This document shows positions 44,327 through 56,241 of a DNA stretch of 64,000 nt, piece after piece. Numbering within the stretch: position 1 is the first letter of the stretch; each line of letters opens with the position of its first letter. Below the pieces are notes generated by a model, which saw nothing but the letters and a program-made list of their open reading frames with translations, made no database searches and was not told the origin of the DNA. Made by a program: the position numbers and the translations under genes. Source of the stretch: Bursaphelenchus xylophilus (lineage: Eukaryota > Nematoda > Chromadorea > Rhabditida > Aphelenchoididae); contig CAJFCV020000004.1 in the NCBI GenBank assembly GCA_904066235.2, positions 12,524,001-12,588,000 of the forward strand, given 5' to 3'.

Positions 44327-46272
44327 TTAGGAAATGTTGCGGCAGGATAAACTTTTCGCGGGAACTCCCACAATGCTCGGGTTTCGGATCAAAGATGCGC
44401 CGCGGTATATCCCATGGCATTTTCGCGAACGACCTACCGGCTCGCAGGCTCCGAAACATCGCTTCAGTTCGCATTGAATTGCAAAGTTCTCAAGGCCCAC
44501 GCCGAACATCTCGAATTCCGTTTGCAGCGCCCAACCGAACTCGCCTCTGATCCAGTGGAAGTCCTTGGCGAAGTTGATGTTTTTCACGCACCCGTTCTAA
44601 AGACTCAATTTTGAAACCTGCAGTTCAACCATTCTTTTTTGACAAACTGTTCATGTTGCTTCAAAAAATGACGGCTTTTACTAGTCGCGGCAAAAAGTCC
44701 TTAGAATTTTTCGCGGCCCCCAAATCTCATCGCACCTCGAAATGTTGATTTGTCGCGGGAATCGCGCGCGACAATAAGGCAAAAACAAGAAAATTGCACT
44801 GTGCAAAAGCACTTTTCGGGTTCATGCACAGTGCGGAGTCGCAGAAAATTCTAAGGACTTTTTGCCGCGACTAGTATTGTCCGTGACGTCATTCGAGACC
44901 AACAAGGTCAAAACAAAATGCTTACCGTATCTGTCAGCTCGATGATCCTTTCATATTCCCCGACCGGAAATATTATGCACTGACCCATTCGCACCTGGTT
45001 TTCAACACCTGAATTCGAAAAACGTTATTGGCTAGTGGCGAAATTGGAGTCTGTAGTCGCATTACACAACATACCTTCGTTTACGGGGATTGTAATCTTG
45101 TACGCCTTGCCGACGACCATTTCCAATGGAATGCCGGCCATTTCCAAATCCAGCGGCTCGTTTTTTGGATGGATAAAAAGTTGAGCTCGGATTGGAGGGC
45201 TAAAATGGGTTTGCCATGAATTTAGAACTTGTATTCAACGGCCCAAACATCCAAGGATATCGTAATTATCATTTCAAGTCATATTATTACCTGTCAAAGC
45301 CAGGATGAACCGAAGGAGGTGGCATTACATGAACTGGACATCGAACCAAGTAGCTAACATCATTGGCAAGCACCAACGTCTTGTGGTTTCGGATCTCTAG
45401 CAATCCAACGTAGTCGTTGTTTAGCTGAAAAATTGCAGCTTGTGTTTTCGTGGGAGGCGAGTAATGGTTACCTTGTTCAGGAAGCATTGATCTGCGACTG
45501 AAGACTGGAAGGCGATTGGAAACAAAATTAGACGTTTCCCCTCGCCTCTGAGTTCGCATTCCCTGTGTGGGAGGACCGTAATGCGACCGTTGAACTTGCT
45601 TTCGAACGTCATTGTGAGTTGCATGAGATCAGGTGTGCAGGTGAGGGAGACTAATGAAAAAATAACGCATTAGTGTATGAGTTGAAAAGCAGCAGAGAAA
45701 AAAATTTTAGCCATATCTTTGGAAGTTTTGTGTGGAAAAAATTATTTTTGGGGGAATAGGCATGAAAATTTTTCTGTCAAAATTCAAAAAAAGCGCCACA
45801 TTTTTTTTCGACTTTTCAGTGTTATAGAATCAGTGTTATAGGTTGAAAAAATGCTAAATCTAAGTGTCTCATTTCTTCCGTTGAACGCGCAGAGCACAAA
45901 CAGAAAATTTACTGTCGGAATAACAAAGAAAAGCCAAAAAAGTTCATTTTATTCACTGCTCATAATTGTGAGTCGCTGCAGAATTACTGAATCTTGGGTA
46001 CGACTGTAAACCGCACCGAAGGATGAAGGAAAAAGTTTTGCAATTATGTAAAATACGATTACAGTACGAGAATTATTTCAAAATACACGAAAGTACGAGC
46101 GTTGAATCTCAAGGACATACGCAGTTTTAAAACCAAAAAAAACGGTTACAATAAAAACGCCAAAAACTGCCGTCCACAACCTATCCCACTTACCTGTTCG
46201 TTCAGCCGTTGCGCAACAGAAACATAGAGCAAGTCCGACGACAATTCGCGGAGCAACCGTCGAATTCAACAT
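44327..46272 (-). CDS. Secreted ZP-domain protein (cuticlin-like)
   Basis: Six minus-strand exons (46272-46194, 45650-45472, 45424-45291, 45199-45075, 45008-44926, 44596-44327) join in phase to 289 codons. ZP-domain proteins polymerise into extracellular matrices; in nematodes many are cuticlins. Residues 1-~24 (MLNSTVAPRIVVGLALCFCC) are a signal peptide. ZP-N features: VSLTCTPDLMQL, FESKFNGRITVL, PHRECELRG, SSVADQC, and YLVRCPV. The ZP-C half has the hallmark NGC motif (NGCVKN) and CELKRCFGACEPVGRSRKC. The protein stops soon after ZP-C, with no furin site or transmembrane anchor seen, unlike most cuticlin-type proteins. The exon-6 acceptor TTTAG at 44597 was chosen because an upstream CTGCAG leads into a stop. 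Intron 5 (44597-44925) contains a MITE C. The family member is not assigned. Confidence 0.82.
44679..44876 (-). mobile_element. MITE C in ZP-gene intron 5
   Basis: The ends TACTAGTCGCGGCAAAAAGT and its inverse form ~45-bp terminal inverted repeats (through CCTTAGAATTTT). The centre is GTCGCGGGAATCGCGCGCGAC-like. It occupies about 60% of the intron. Confidence 0.85.
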
Positions 46273-47089
46273 AACTATTATAATATAAATGCGTTGACAA
46301 CTCCTCTACATTAGCAGCAAAATTCAAGTTGTCTTTGTCTCATAATTCTCAACACAAAAAGGTAAGGCGAAAAAAGTTAATTTTTCAGGCGACTTCCTCC
46401 GTCGTTTTTTTCGAGTTTGGAACTCCGCTGAGATCCGATCCAAAAAAAGGTATTCCCTGTGTAATTATCGACGATTGGGTCATCCCATTCCGACTTTTAT
46501 TATTATTCCCTTGCAGCCGAAAGGAAGTTTCTTGAAGTTGGAAAAATTCAGAGTGGGCATGCAAAAAGTTCAAATTTGGATTTACGGGGTAACAAAGGGA
46601 TCGTTTTTTCCGAATGAGGCATCAAAATTATCCCTGAGGCGCCGTTTTCTTTGCCATATCGAATTCGAAATTTTTAAGCTCCAAGGGGTAATGCGACAAT
46701 AGCAGATTTTAATTAGACGCAACAACGGGGCTATTTGGTGGAGCCTTCAGAATCCACTGGTTCTAAGAGGTTTGACGGGCACCAAAATCGTTAAACTTGC
46801 GATTGTTGGTGCTGATATGGGCCCCACTCCGCTGTTTTATTTCTAACCGCTCTTTTGGTTCAACTCTTTGCCATTTTTTGTTGGCTCTTGAGGAATTCAG
46901 GTTTTCAGAAAGCCCTAGAGGCATTGCTAGTTTTAATAGTCATACAGGTGAAAATGGTTTCCTTAATGATCAGTTTGATATATGATTTACATCAAACTAG
47001 AAACTGACTGCTCAGTTATCACTAAAACAAACTTGCCACTTTTTGTAGATGGTCAACCGGAAATGCATGCAAAACAATGGAAGAAAATT
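46273..47089. other. Intergenic: no gene seen
   Basis: This is the promoter side of the ZP gene and the 3' flank of the P450 gene. The sequence is mostly unique and AT-rich, with no exon chain or clear repeat pair. Confidence 0.5.
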
Positions 47090-47095
47090 TTTATT
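47090..47095 (-). terminator. Poly(A) signal of the P450 gene
   Basis: TTTATT on the plus strand is AATAAA for the minus-strand gene, 74 bp past its stop. Confidence 0.55.
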
Positions 47096-47168
47096 CAACA
47101 ATTATTATTCTTATTAAAGCCTAAAAACCGTAAATTTACTCGTTGTTTTATGATTTTGATGAGTCAAA

Positions 47169-48888
47169 TTAAATAAACGCTTCTATCCCATTGGGCCATC
47201 GCCGCGATAGTCGGACTTGGAATGGCTGCGGTTGCGCGGTCATGCCGAGGACCTTCTTTGTTGTTGGAGGACTTGCTTCGTCCATGGGATGAACGACGAA
47301 CTGGTTGAACATATTGCTGATGAACAGGAACAACTCCATTCGGGCGATATTCTCGCCGAGACATTGGCGCTTCCCCAAGGAGAATGGAATCAGCTCGACG
47401 AAGCGTTTCAGAGACCCGTCTTCGGCCAAAAATCGATCCGGTTTGAACTCGAAAGGGTCGGGAAACACCTGCAAACAGTCTCTAAAGTAACCTCTGAGTA
47501 ATTACGAAAATTTGCAACTTTTAAACCGTACCTTTTCGTCAAACATTACGCAAGCAATTTGCGGCAAAATGCAACTTCCGGCCGGAATTTTATGACCCGC
47601 GATCGTAACATCACTCAAGTTCCGTTGAAACAAGTTGATTGGTATTAAATTCGCCAGGCGTTGGCCTTCGCATATAACAGCGTTGAGATATGTTAGATTC
47701 TGTCGATCCAGGTTGGTTACCCGTCGGCCAGAGCCAATCGTTCGGTCCAGCTCCTCATGAATTCTTCGTTGTGTTTGGGGCGAGTTGAGAATGTACAGAA
47801 GGATGAAGGCGATGGTATGAGATGTTGTGTCCTGACCGGCAGAGAAGAGATCAAACATCATGTTGACTAGCATTTTGCGGCTAAAATGGGCTTATATCGT
47901 TAGAAACTAAACCGAGAACTTACTTATACACAGCTGGATTAACATCGTTCTTAATTTTGAACAGAAACGCATCAATCAGACACTTGTACTCCTCGTTGTT
48001 GTTCAAATTCTCGAACTCATTCTCGTGCTGATCCACCTTGGCATTCATGAACGCGAACAGTTTATTCCGCGTGCGCTCTATTCGTTTGTAGCGTTCTCGG
48101 AACGGCGGAAAGACGGTGAAATTGAATCGATGATTTGCCACACTCAACGCCAGCGGGTCCGAAATGTAGACCAGGAACTGGTTAATGGTTTCCTTCAGGT
48201 ACAAAAATTCTGAAACTTGGTCCTATAACGAAATCGTATTCACCAAGACGCACGTACTTTTTCATACCTGGTTCCGAAGATGAGACTCGAAATGATGGAG
48301 CCCACCGAGCGATCGATTAAGGGCACAAATTCGATGGATTGTCGGTTATCACATGCGACATCAAGCTCTTGAATGAACTGGCTAACCTCGAAGAAGATCC
48401 GGTCTTCCAACTTTGCCCCGTCAGCCGTCAAAGAACGTATGAAATTTGTGAAAAATCGCCGTTGCTCTTGGTAAATTTCGGGCCGGCCTTCATCCAGCAG
48501 TCCAACATTTTCGTGACCTACAATTTCTACCGTAATCATTGAGATGAATGGGGCCATTTTACTCACCTCCCCGGACCAGCTCTGTCATTCGGCCGTAGGC
48601 GAACCGACTCCCAAAAACGTCGCCATTCTTGATTAGCGCCTCCGTGAGGACCTCGTAGTCGGTGAAACAGACTGCTGGAATATTGCCGAACCAGCACGTG
48701 AACACCGGCCCGTATTGCTTTTTCCAGTGTAGAAAAGCTTTGTAAGTGTCTGCCGGATCGATGCAATGCAGATTGCCGATGATGGGCAGCGGCGCCGGGC
48801 CCGGCGGCAGATTCTGACGTTTGAAGTGGAAATTATTCAACAAATAGATGGCGCTGATAACAACAACAACAATTAAGAACAAGGCCAT
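47169..48888 (-). CDS. Cytochrome P450, microsomal CYP2-like (nematode CYP33/34/35 style)
   Basis: Five minus-strand exons (48888-48567, 48517-48258, 48222-47924, 47880-47532, 47468-47169) join in phase to 509 codons, the usual P450 length. It is a heme monooxygenase anchored in the ER by its N-terminus (MALFLIVVVVISAIYLL), followed by the proline hinge LPPGPAPLPIIGN. All key motifs are present: oxygen-binding I-helix FSAGQDTTS, ExxR helix in CEGQRL, the PDRF segment (FEFKPDRFL), and heme-binding loop FSLGKRQCLGENIARME with the axial cysteine. The style resembles the large nematode CYP33/34/35 groups that handle xenobiotics and fatty acids; the substrate is unknown. Where the family usually has a xSxGxxWxxxRRF block, this protein reads GLLDEGRPEIYQEQRRF, still with the conserved RRF. 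Intron 2 is only 35 nt. Confidence 0.93.
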
Positions 48889-51444
48889 CTAAAATATAAA
48901 CCGTTCACTTCTTGCCGAAGGCCACCGCGCAAAGACGTTGTGTGATCTCTAAACGACCAAAAAGATAACAAGAACGGTAACGAGTTATGGCTTAAAAGCA
49001 CTGATCTTTTCCTCTTTGCAATAACACCCAAAATGAGACAATAACACAATGATGTCATTTTCCGACTAGTGCCGTTATCTTGTTTACGGACGACGCTGTG
49101 ACCACGCCCTCGCTGCAAGGGAGAGTTGCGATCTTTGTGCCCGATAAACACGACAAAAAACATAGTCGCCGGACAGTCTACTGTTAAGATCGAAACCACA
49201 ATAAGAACGGAAGCTAGAATTGTAGCAAAATTGTCACTGGACAAACACATGGCTCTCAGCGTAGCGTCTGATTCGTTACTCTTTACACATACTGTTCAAA
49301 GGGCATCCAAATGTTATGATTTGGGAAAAAGATGACAAATAAAGCTCTGCGTGTAAACCTTCGAAAGTGCATGGTTCATTGCCGGCAGGACAGTGACAGT
49401 TATGATAATAAAACTTGGCGTAAAGTGCGTTTGGACCCCGGAAAATCTAAAAGCAGTCTCCAAGGCAAGAGCCAAAAGATTCCTTCGAAAAATAATCAAT
49501 TACTTATAACAAGCCGCACGCTCATTAAACCAACGATTCTTTAGCGGGAGCCACCAAAATTCCGACCATTACACGTGACCCAGATAGCGCGAGAAGTAGG
49601 TAGAGGAGGTACAGTAAACGCGTGAACAGACCGCAAGGCCGTTACACAAATCAGTCGCAGGTCTCATCTATTTTCCGTTACTTTTTCTTGTTTTCCCCCC
49701 ATCATCGCCCCAAAAACAACACTGCTTTGATTCCTTGCACTCAACAAGGAGAAGGTTTCCTAATCCCGACGCTACAACGCCTAGACAGGGCGTGTGGGTT
49801 GCGGAATTGATAAACACAAAACCAAAGTTCAGTCGGCTTTCGTCGACGAAGTCGTGCAAATTAATGTGATTCTTTTTGCAAAAAATCCTCCGTCTCGAGT
49901 CCTACCGTAAATTCGAAGAGCGTTTCTTCGGTGTATGGTAGGAAAAAGTGTCCGCAATTCATTTCCGTGGATAGGCGGGCGTTTCCCAAAGCGCTGACCA
50001 CTTTTCCGCCACCAAGACTACAGTTTGACCTCATATCGATGCCCACGCAGGAGTTAAAAGGCAAGAACAAACAAACTTGTCAAAAAAACAGTAGCCTGCA
50101 TCAAGTGCATGAGTAATTGTCAACCCACCCCCACCTAAGACAACAAAATTGCACGGCAAACGCGGGCAGCCGTTCCACTTGGTCCGTGAGGGAGGGCTGC
50201 GCGCGAACCCGCGGTCAATGCTCGATCCACTAAACGAGTTTCGCGCCGCGAAATCACTCCGACCGTTTTGCTGCGACGTTCACGTCGTCGTAGAGTTCAA
50301 AGTCAACACGGTTGTTTGTCAAGGAAGATAATCAATCAGCAGGCGGCCGCCTTTTTGAGTGTGCTTGGTCCTGTGGTGGTCTATGTTGCGTTCCAGTCAT
50401 GGTTCGGGATCGGTCCCCGAAGAAGGCGACAAAATGTGGAGTTGACCAAGTGCGACGCTCAGATTTTCTTGAGATTTTGCACGTACTCAGGGTACGGGAT
50501 ACGTATCGTTTCCTGAGGGGTTTAGCTCGAAATTCGCTGGGGTAATCAAGGTATTCAGCGATCTTTCAGGTCGAGAGAGTACGTGAAATGAAGAGAGAGG
50601 TCAGAGTTCGAAACAAATTCCGTTCTTTGCCAGTTTTGTGAAAAATTAGGCAACACGGTAGAAATAAGTATGACCAAAAGTTGAAAGAAATTTCAATTTA
50701 AAAATCACCGCCGCTTCTGCAAAGCGCAAGCCTCGAAAAATCGCTTTAGATTAGTACCAAGTTCAGTTGAAATCAGAGCGTCACGCTCCACGCACTTCAC
50801 CGGTAAATTCACAAAATCATCGAACAGTTCGTCAAAAAGCGATGAACTGCGTGACTGTTGCGAAATCTTCAAATCGTTTCGGTGGCTTCCATAAAGTGGT
50901 CATAAATTCTCCGAATGAACAATGTTTTTGGTGAATGCCACAAGAGACAGGCTTGAAGATAAAGAAAACAATGTTTTCCTGCAAAAGAATCTCTCTTGAC
51001 GTTCATTAATCATAATCATGTTTTTCTGCTTTCTCCCTGAACAAAATACAACTCATAAATTTCGTCATACCACTATTTAAATTTTATTGCTTCCGGCGCT
51101 ACTCCCCCAAGCTGTTTTGCATAAGCCGATCAAAAAAATTATCTTACATTTATTCACATCGACAACTAATATCAAGTGGTTTTATGCCACGACAAGTTCC
51201 AAATTCGTACATTTGAAAATCAAGATTTTACCCACAACTAAAGAAAAAACAATAAGTGATCTACCCGCACCATGAAACACGTGAAATGACACAACAAAGA
51301 ACGAGTTCAACACGCTGTGAGCGTTGTTCCGAGACACCAGTAATTTCGCATTAGCGCACCCTTGGCGGATGTTATTAATTGAACCGGGAATTTCGTCAAA
51401 GGTGGGAGGAAGGGGAAGCCGAGGGCTTCGCGTCGTGACGCAGC
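48889..51444. other. Intergenic: no confident gene
   Basis: A diverged family G repeat lies near 50560-50815. A GC-rich patch at 50140-50430 has open frames without splice sites or recognisable domains. The part next to 48889 should contain the P450 promoter. Confidence 0.5.
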
Positions 51445-54400
51445 TCAACGATTAACAAAGAGCGATGGGGGCGACTGAAAGAAGCGACTGCTGAACGAGC
51501 TGCCGCTGTTGTAAGAGGCATTCGTCATCGGCAACTGGTCAAATAAATAGGAGTAGTCGGGGTTGTTGGGGTCTTTCTGGCCCACCGGATACAGCAAGCA
51601 CTCTTGGCCCTTGGAGGTGATCGGTTTAGTCTGAAACAGAAAGGATTTTGCATATTATGTGTATATACTCCCCGCCAAAAGTTTTGACCCCCCTTCTAAC
51701 TCGGTCCAAAGTGTACCAATTTGGACCAAATTTGGTACGTAGTCTACCGACAGCCTAGTAATAAAAAATATCATAGTAGGACAACCCATATAGCTGTATT
51801 TCAAAATCCAGAGACAATTTTCAAAAATCACCTCAAAAAAATGGGACAAAAGTTTTGACCCCCCTGCAAAAAAATTAAATATCGCCACCGTATGTAGCCC
51901 GAACCTTTTACAATCGATGCCCCATACCTGAATACAGATTAATAAATGCTGTTTCGTTGAATGCTTCGTTGCATTTGAGGATGCAACGCGTTAAACTGAT
52001 TTTGATGTAGAGCTGCCCAAAATGGTAAAAATCTTGTACTGGCGCTTTCTAAAAGTTCTAAATTATGTTCACATCATGTGATCTTGACGTGTTATAACCT
52101 GCATTAACCTTTTCCTTTCGAAAAAAGTCCATGATGGCCTAGCGGTATCGATTCGGCCGATATCCAGTTGTCATGGTCAGCCTTGGTGAGCCATTTGCTC
52201 TTTCACTAAAGGGCTAGATGTGGTCGCTATGTCCTCAATCTAATCCTGAGACTAATATCAACTCTTAAACCAAGAATAAACTCCCGCTGACACGATCTCA
52301 TATGGTTTGCAGATGCAACTTTGCCGATCTGCACCTTAATGAAAACCCCGCTTTTTTCAAATGGATTTTTTGCGACCAAAAATGGCTTTCATTTGATGGG
52401 CCAGGTAATTTAGGACGCTACAGCACCCGCCATACTTATTTGAGACGTATGGAACGACACATGGGCGGTGGGGATGGCATCGTACTCAGGGGCATCTACA
52501 GTAACGGCAAACTTAAGATTAAGGTGAATGAAACCCATTCCAAAACGCGTAAAATCGAAACTTTTTACCCTGCTGAGATTAAATAGGAGTCTCAGGATTA
52601 GATTGAGACCTAGCGACCACATCTAGACCTTTAGTCAAAGAGCAAATGGCTCACCAAGGCTGACCATGACAACTGGACATCGGCCGAATCGATTCTGCTA
52701 GGCCATCATGGACTTTTTTCGAAAGGAAAAGATTAATGCAGGTTATAACACGTCAAGATCACATGATGTGAACATAATTTAGAACTTTTAGAAAGCGCCA
52801 GTACAAGATTTTTACCATTTTGGGCAGCTCTACATCAAAATCAGTTTAACGCGTTGCATCCTCAAATGCAACGAAGCATTCAACGAAACAGCATTTATTA
52901 ATCTGTATTCAGGTATGGGGCATCGATTGTAAAAGGTTCGGGCTACATACGGTGGCGATATTTAATTTTTTTGCAGGGGGGTCAAAACTTTTGTCCCATT
53001 TTTTTGAGGTGATTTTTGAAAATTGTCTCTGGATTTTGAAATACAGCTATATGGGTTGTCCTACTATGATATTTTTTATTACTAGGCTGTCGGTAGACTA
53101 CGTACCAAATTTGGTCCAAATTGGTACACTTTGGACCGAGTTAGAAGGGGGGTCAAAACTTTTGGCGGGGAGTATACATGTTTAGCAGAGAAGTTATGAT
53201 GATCCTTGTGTTTGCTACTCTCAGCAAAGGTTGTTCGAAATCTCAACTTCCAATGCAAAGCGTTAGCTCAGACTGTAAAGAATTGACCCTTGGCCTATAC
53301 TCGAAAGATCGGCAAAATTTCTAAAAAATCTAAGCGTCGCACTGGAGGTCCTTGTAAGGCCTTTTTTGACTGCTCTGGTTCCGTTCTTCGACTACAAACT
53401 CATCAACTCACCTCATGATAGTCCACCAAGTCCTGAAGTGTCTTATGGACCACTTGATTCGTCCCCAAGAACTGATAGCCCTCGGGAATCCGCTCCACCA
53501 AGAAGTGCTTCAAGTCCGCGCCCGCCACCACATAGCTTATCGTATATCCCCAAATTCTCTCCGAGATTCGCACAATAAACGCGCCTGGCGGTTGATTTGC
53601 TAGCAAACCGTCCGCTTCGGCGCGAGATAGTATGCCGTGGAACCAAACAAAGGGTCGTTTCGTCCACGGATCGAGGCCAACTCCTTGTGGCTGTTCCTTT
53701 TTCTTGAACCATTCGATAATTTCGGCTCGATCCTTTGGCTTCGGAGGGCGAGGCATGTTTCGACTAAAAATAAAAAATATTGCATTGTACATAATGTCAT
53801 TTTGGGGTCGTGGTGGATGCACGAACTTACACTGCATCTCGAATACTCTGGCTTTTGAGATCTTCGCTGTTGGTTTTGTGCAGCATTGGTAGCAAAGTCG
53901 TTGAGGTCCTTATGTTTCTTTCGTGCTGTTCGCGGGCTTTCTGCGCTATTGCACGAATCTGTGCCTCGGCCTCGCGCGCTCTACGCTCTGAAAAGATGTT
54001 GAGGTCAATTTGAAAACATTGCAACCAACAGTCGGCAAATTGATTATGTATACTTACTTTGCTCCTCATACGCAATTCTCTCACGTTCCGCCTCTTTCTC
54101 GGCCTCCTCTTTCAAGCGCTGATGCTCTTCCATCAACTTTTCGAGTATCAGAGACTGCCGTTTCTCCAACTCGTCCTGTGTGGGCAACAGCTCTTCCAGC
54201 CGTTGCTGTGCTTGCCGAAGTCGAAGCATCTCCGGCGATACGGTGTCCGAGCTTTCTTTCGATGATGACGAGGATGCGGATCCTTCAGGTTCTCTTGTTG
54301 GTTTTGTTGGTGTTGTCTTGAGGACCGGTTCTTCGGGTGGTCTAGGTGCTACAGCTTTTTGAAGTCCTGAACTCGGCGAGGTCACCTGTTGTGGGGTGAA

Positions 54401-56241
54401 GGTAGTAGTGGGATTGTGACCGGGCGTGTAGGACCGTATGGACTGAAAAAAGACGGGGAAATGCCTTACATATTGCAAAAAAGTATATTAAAATTTCGAT
54501 AAAACCTTGCCTACCTGTACAAATTGGCCATCCCCGTTCTCCACAACGCTCGCTTTCGGCTTCTTCGCCAAGAACGACGGCTTTTGTGGAACCGGCGGAG
54601 GTGTGCCATTCTCAAGCTTCTTTTCCGCACTACCTGCTAGTTCGTGCACATTGCCATTGACCCGTAGTTTATCACCGTTCGACCGCGCAGGCTCCGAAAC
54701 AACCTCTTGTTTCAAACCTTCTTTTGGAGAACCGCCATCCCTGACTGGCGTATTCTCATCACTGGCGTAGTAGTTGTCGTCCGAGCTTCGCCGTAGCCTT
54801 GGAATACAACCTTTGTTGTCCAAGAATCTTCGAGCTTTTGGCTTTGCCTCTTTTCCCTCGTCTCTCTGCTTGGGTTTTGTTTTGGCCTCTTTTTGAGGTT
54901 CAGGTGAGTTCAGCACCTCTTCTCGAAGGCTCTTGGTCGGTGATCGCGCTTGTCGTGAGTTGAATGAGCCAACCAAGAAAGAGCCGGCCTTCTTGTCCAG
55001 ATCCGACGCTGTCTCGAGACTGTTTTGTCGCGGGGTCGAAGCTGGCGAAGCGGTTTTGGACGTGCTAACGGAGTCATTCCTGTTTCGCAGCGGCGATGTC
55101 GAGTTTACGGGACTTTTATCCCTGCTTGCCCTCCTTTTTGGGTCGTGCTCGTCGAGGAAGCGCTGTACAAAGTTGCTTCCAATCCCGCTGCCTGTCCGCG
55201 ATCGTCTCTCCTCGGATGTCGGCTTTGGCGTCTTTTCCCGGCGTTCACGAGCTTCGCCATTCTTCGTGGGGCTTCCCCTCGAAGGCTCATGATCAAAGCT
55301 CGATGGCTTTTGCCGTAAAATTTCGCTTCGTTTCTCAAAAGGACTGCCATTGAACTGCTCTCGAACAGTATTCTCTAAATCTTCAACGGATGGTCTGAGA
55401 TATAATCGGCGTCCATCTTCCAGCTCGATCCCGTCTGGCGGCGATCGTCGTAACTGCGCGTAATATGGAGCCGACCCGTTTGATTTTTGATCTTCCTCCC
55501 GACGATAGTCATCGTCTCGCGATGCGTTTGACGGTTTTCGAAATCCGTCGTCACTTGAGCTCGCCTTCGACGATTCCTCGAAGGAACTGGATGATGTGCC
55601 ACCTAACCTCATGTTTCGCAGCTCCTGCTTCAGTTGTTCTTCCCGGGCGGACGCGGAAGGATGAAGAGATTGCGGGGGATATGGGCCAACAGCGCCGGAA
55701 GTAATGTTTCTGTCGTTGGCTAGCTCGACTTCAGCCAAATGTCGCGCTTTTCGACGAGCCTCGTCTTCAATGATATCGTCGATTGAAGGATCATTGGGAT
55801 GGTCACCCATCACCCACACCCAGACTTCGCCGTCACGGCCTTTTAGCCATCTAAAATTAGCCGAATATTGGGTTGAAAGGAGGAAATGATATTGCAAAAA
55901 CTGTTGCAGAACTTACTGTATTCTTCGGCTATCCTTCTTTTTTGGAGCGCTGTTTCTTTCCTGTTCCTCCAGCTCGGCCTCGCGTTGATTCCATCGCCGG
56001 ATCTGTTCTTCTCGCATTTTTATGAACAAAATTTGCTTTTGCTCATCGTCCAGCTGGTTCAGTAGCTCATCCTCCACGTACATCTGAAAAATCAACTTAT
56101 AATTTCCCGAAATTCTTTCCAAAATACTCAATCTTAATTTAAAAATACCTGCTATGTCCCTAAAAGGGGTTTTACTAGGTCATATTAGCCTAATATTACC
56201 GAAATACCCACCTTCTCCAAGATGTCCCGTAGTGCGCTCAT
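51445..56241 (-). CDS. SH2D4-like adaptor protein with C-terminal SH2 domain
   Basis: Seven minus-strand exons (56241-56212, 56083-55917, 55850-54515, 54442-54058, 53987-53831, 53763-53412, 51630-51445) join in phase to 870 codons. SH2D4 proteins bind phosphotyrosine ligands. The N-terminus MYVEDELLNQLDDEQKQILF, then IKMREEQIRRW, closely matches the start of vertebrate SH2D4A/B, and the WVMGDHP block after it also fits. A long, charged, low-complexity middle (exon 3, ~445 codons) makes the protein about twice the vertebrate length and contains proline-rich pieces such as GTPPPVPQKPSFL. Exons 4-5 give a coiled coil (LEELLPTQDELEKRQ, REAEAQIRAIAQKAREQHER). The SH2 domain in exons 6-7 has WFHGILSRAEAD, GAFIVRISE with the phosphotyrosine-binding Arg, LKHFLVE and TLQDLVDYHE. 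The 1.78-kb last intron holds a foldback transposon. Confidence 0.9.
51668..53172. mobile_element. Foldback Tc1-type relic with ~585-bp inverted repeats
   Basis: Bounded by TA on both sides with ends CTCCCCGCCAAAAGTTTTGA and its inverse. The arms (51668-52254 and 52588-53172) are near-identical over their whole length; the same 70-codon open frame appears inverted in both. Only ~330 bp are unique and they hold a transposase fragment. It lies in the last intron of the SH2D4-like gene. Confidence 0.88.
52302..52586 (+). pseudogene. Tc1/mariner transposase fragment
   Basis: An open frame of 94 codons matches the middle of Tc1-type transposases: WIFCDQKWLSFDGPGN contains the second catalytic Asp region (family DEKxFxLDGP), followed by RHMGGGDGIVLRGIYSNGK (family GGGSVMVWGxxxxxGK). 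Residue-level changes (DQKW for DEKK/R, RG for WG) and the loss of the first Asp domain and the third acidic region leave it non-functional. It is all that remains of coding sequence between the two long inverted repeats. Confidence 0.75.
53200..53350 (+). repeat. Repeat family G copy in the SH2D4-like last intron
   Basis: Blocks GTTCGAAATCTCAACTTCC, GCAAAGCGTTAGCTCAG and AAAATCTAAGCGTCGCACTG are recognisable, just after the foldback element. Confidence 0.5.

Noticed and set aside
52130..52160. TGGCCTAGCGG, resembling a tRNA A-box, present in both arms of the foldback
   Set aside because: There is no B-box at the right distance and no cloverleaf; it is part of the transposon arm.
54933..55353. 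Long plus-strand open frames opposite the SH2D4-like gene
   Set aside because: They are antisense shadows of the long low-complexity exon 3, with no domain or splice support.
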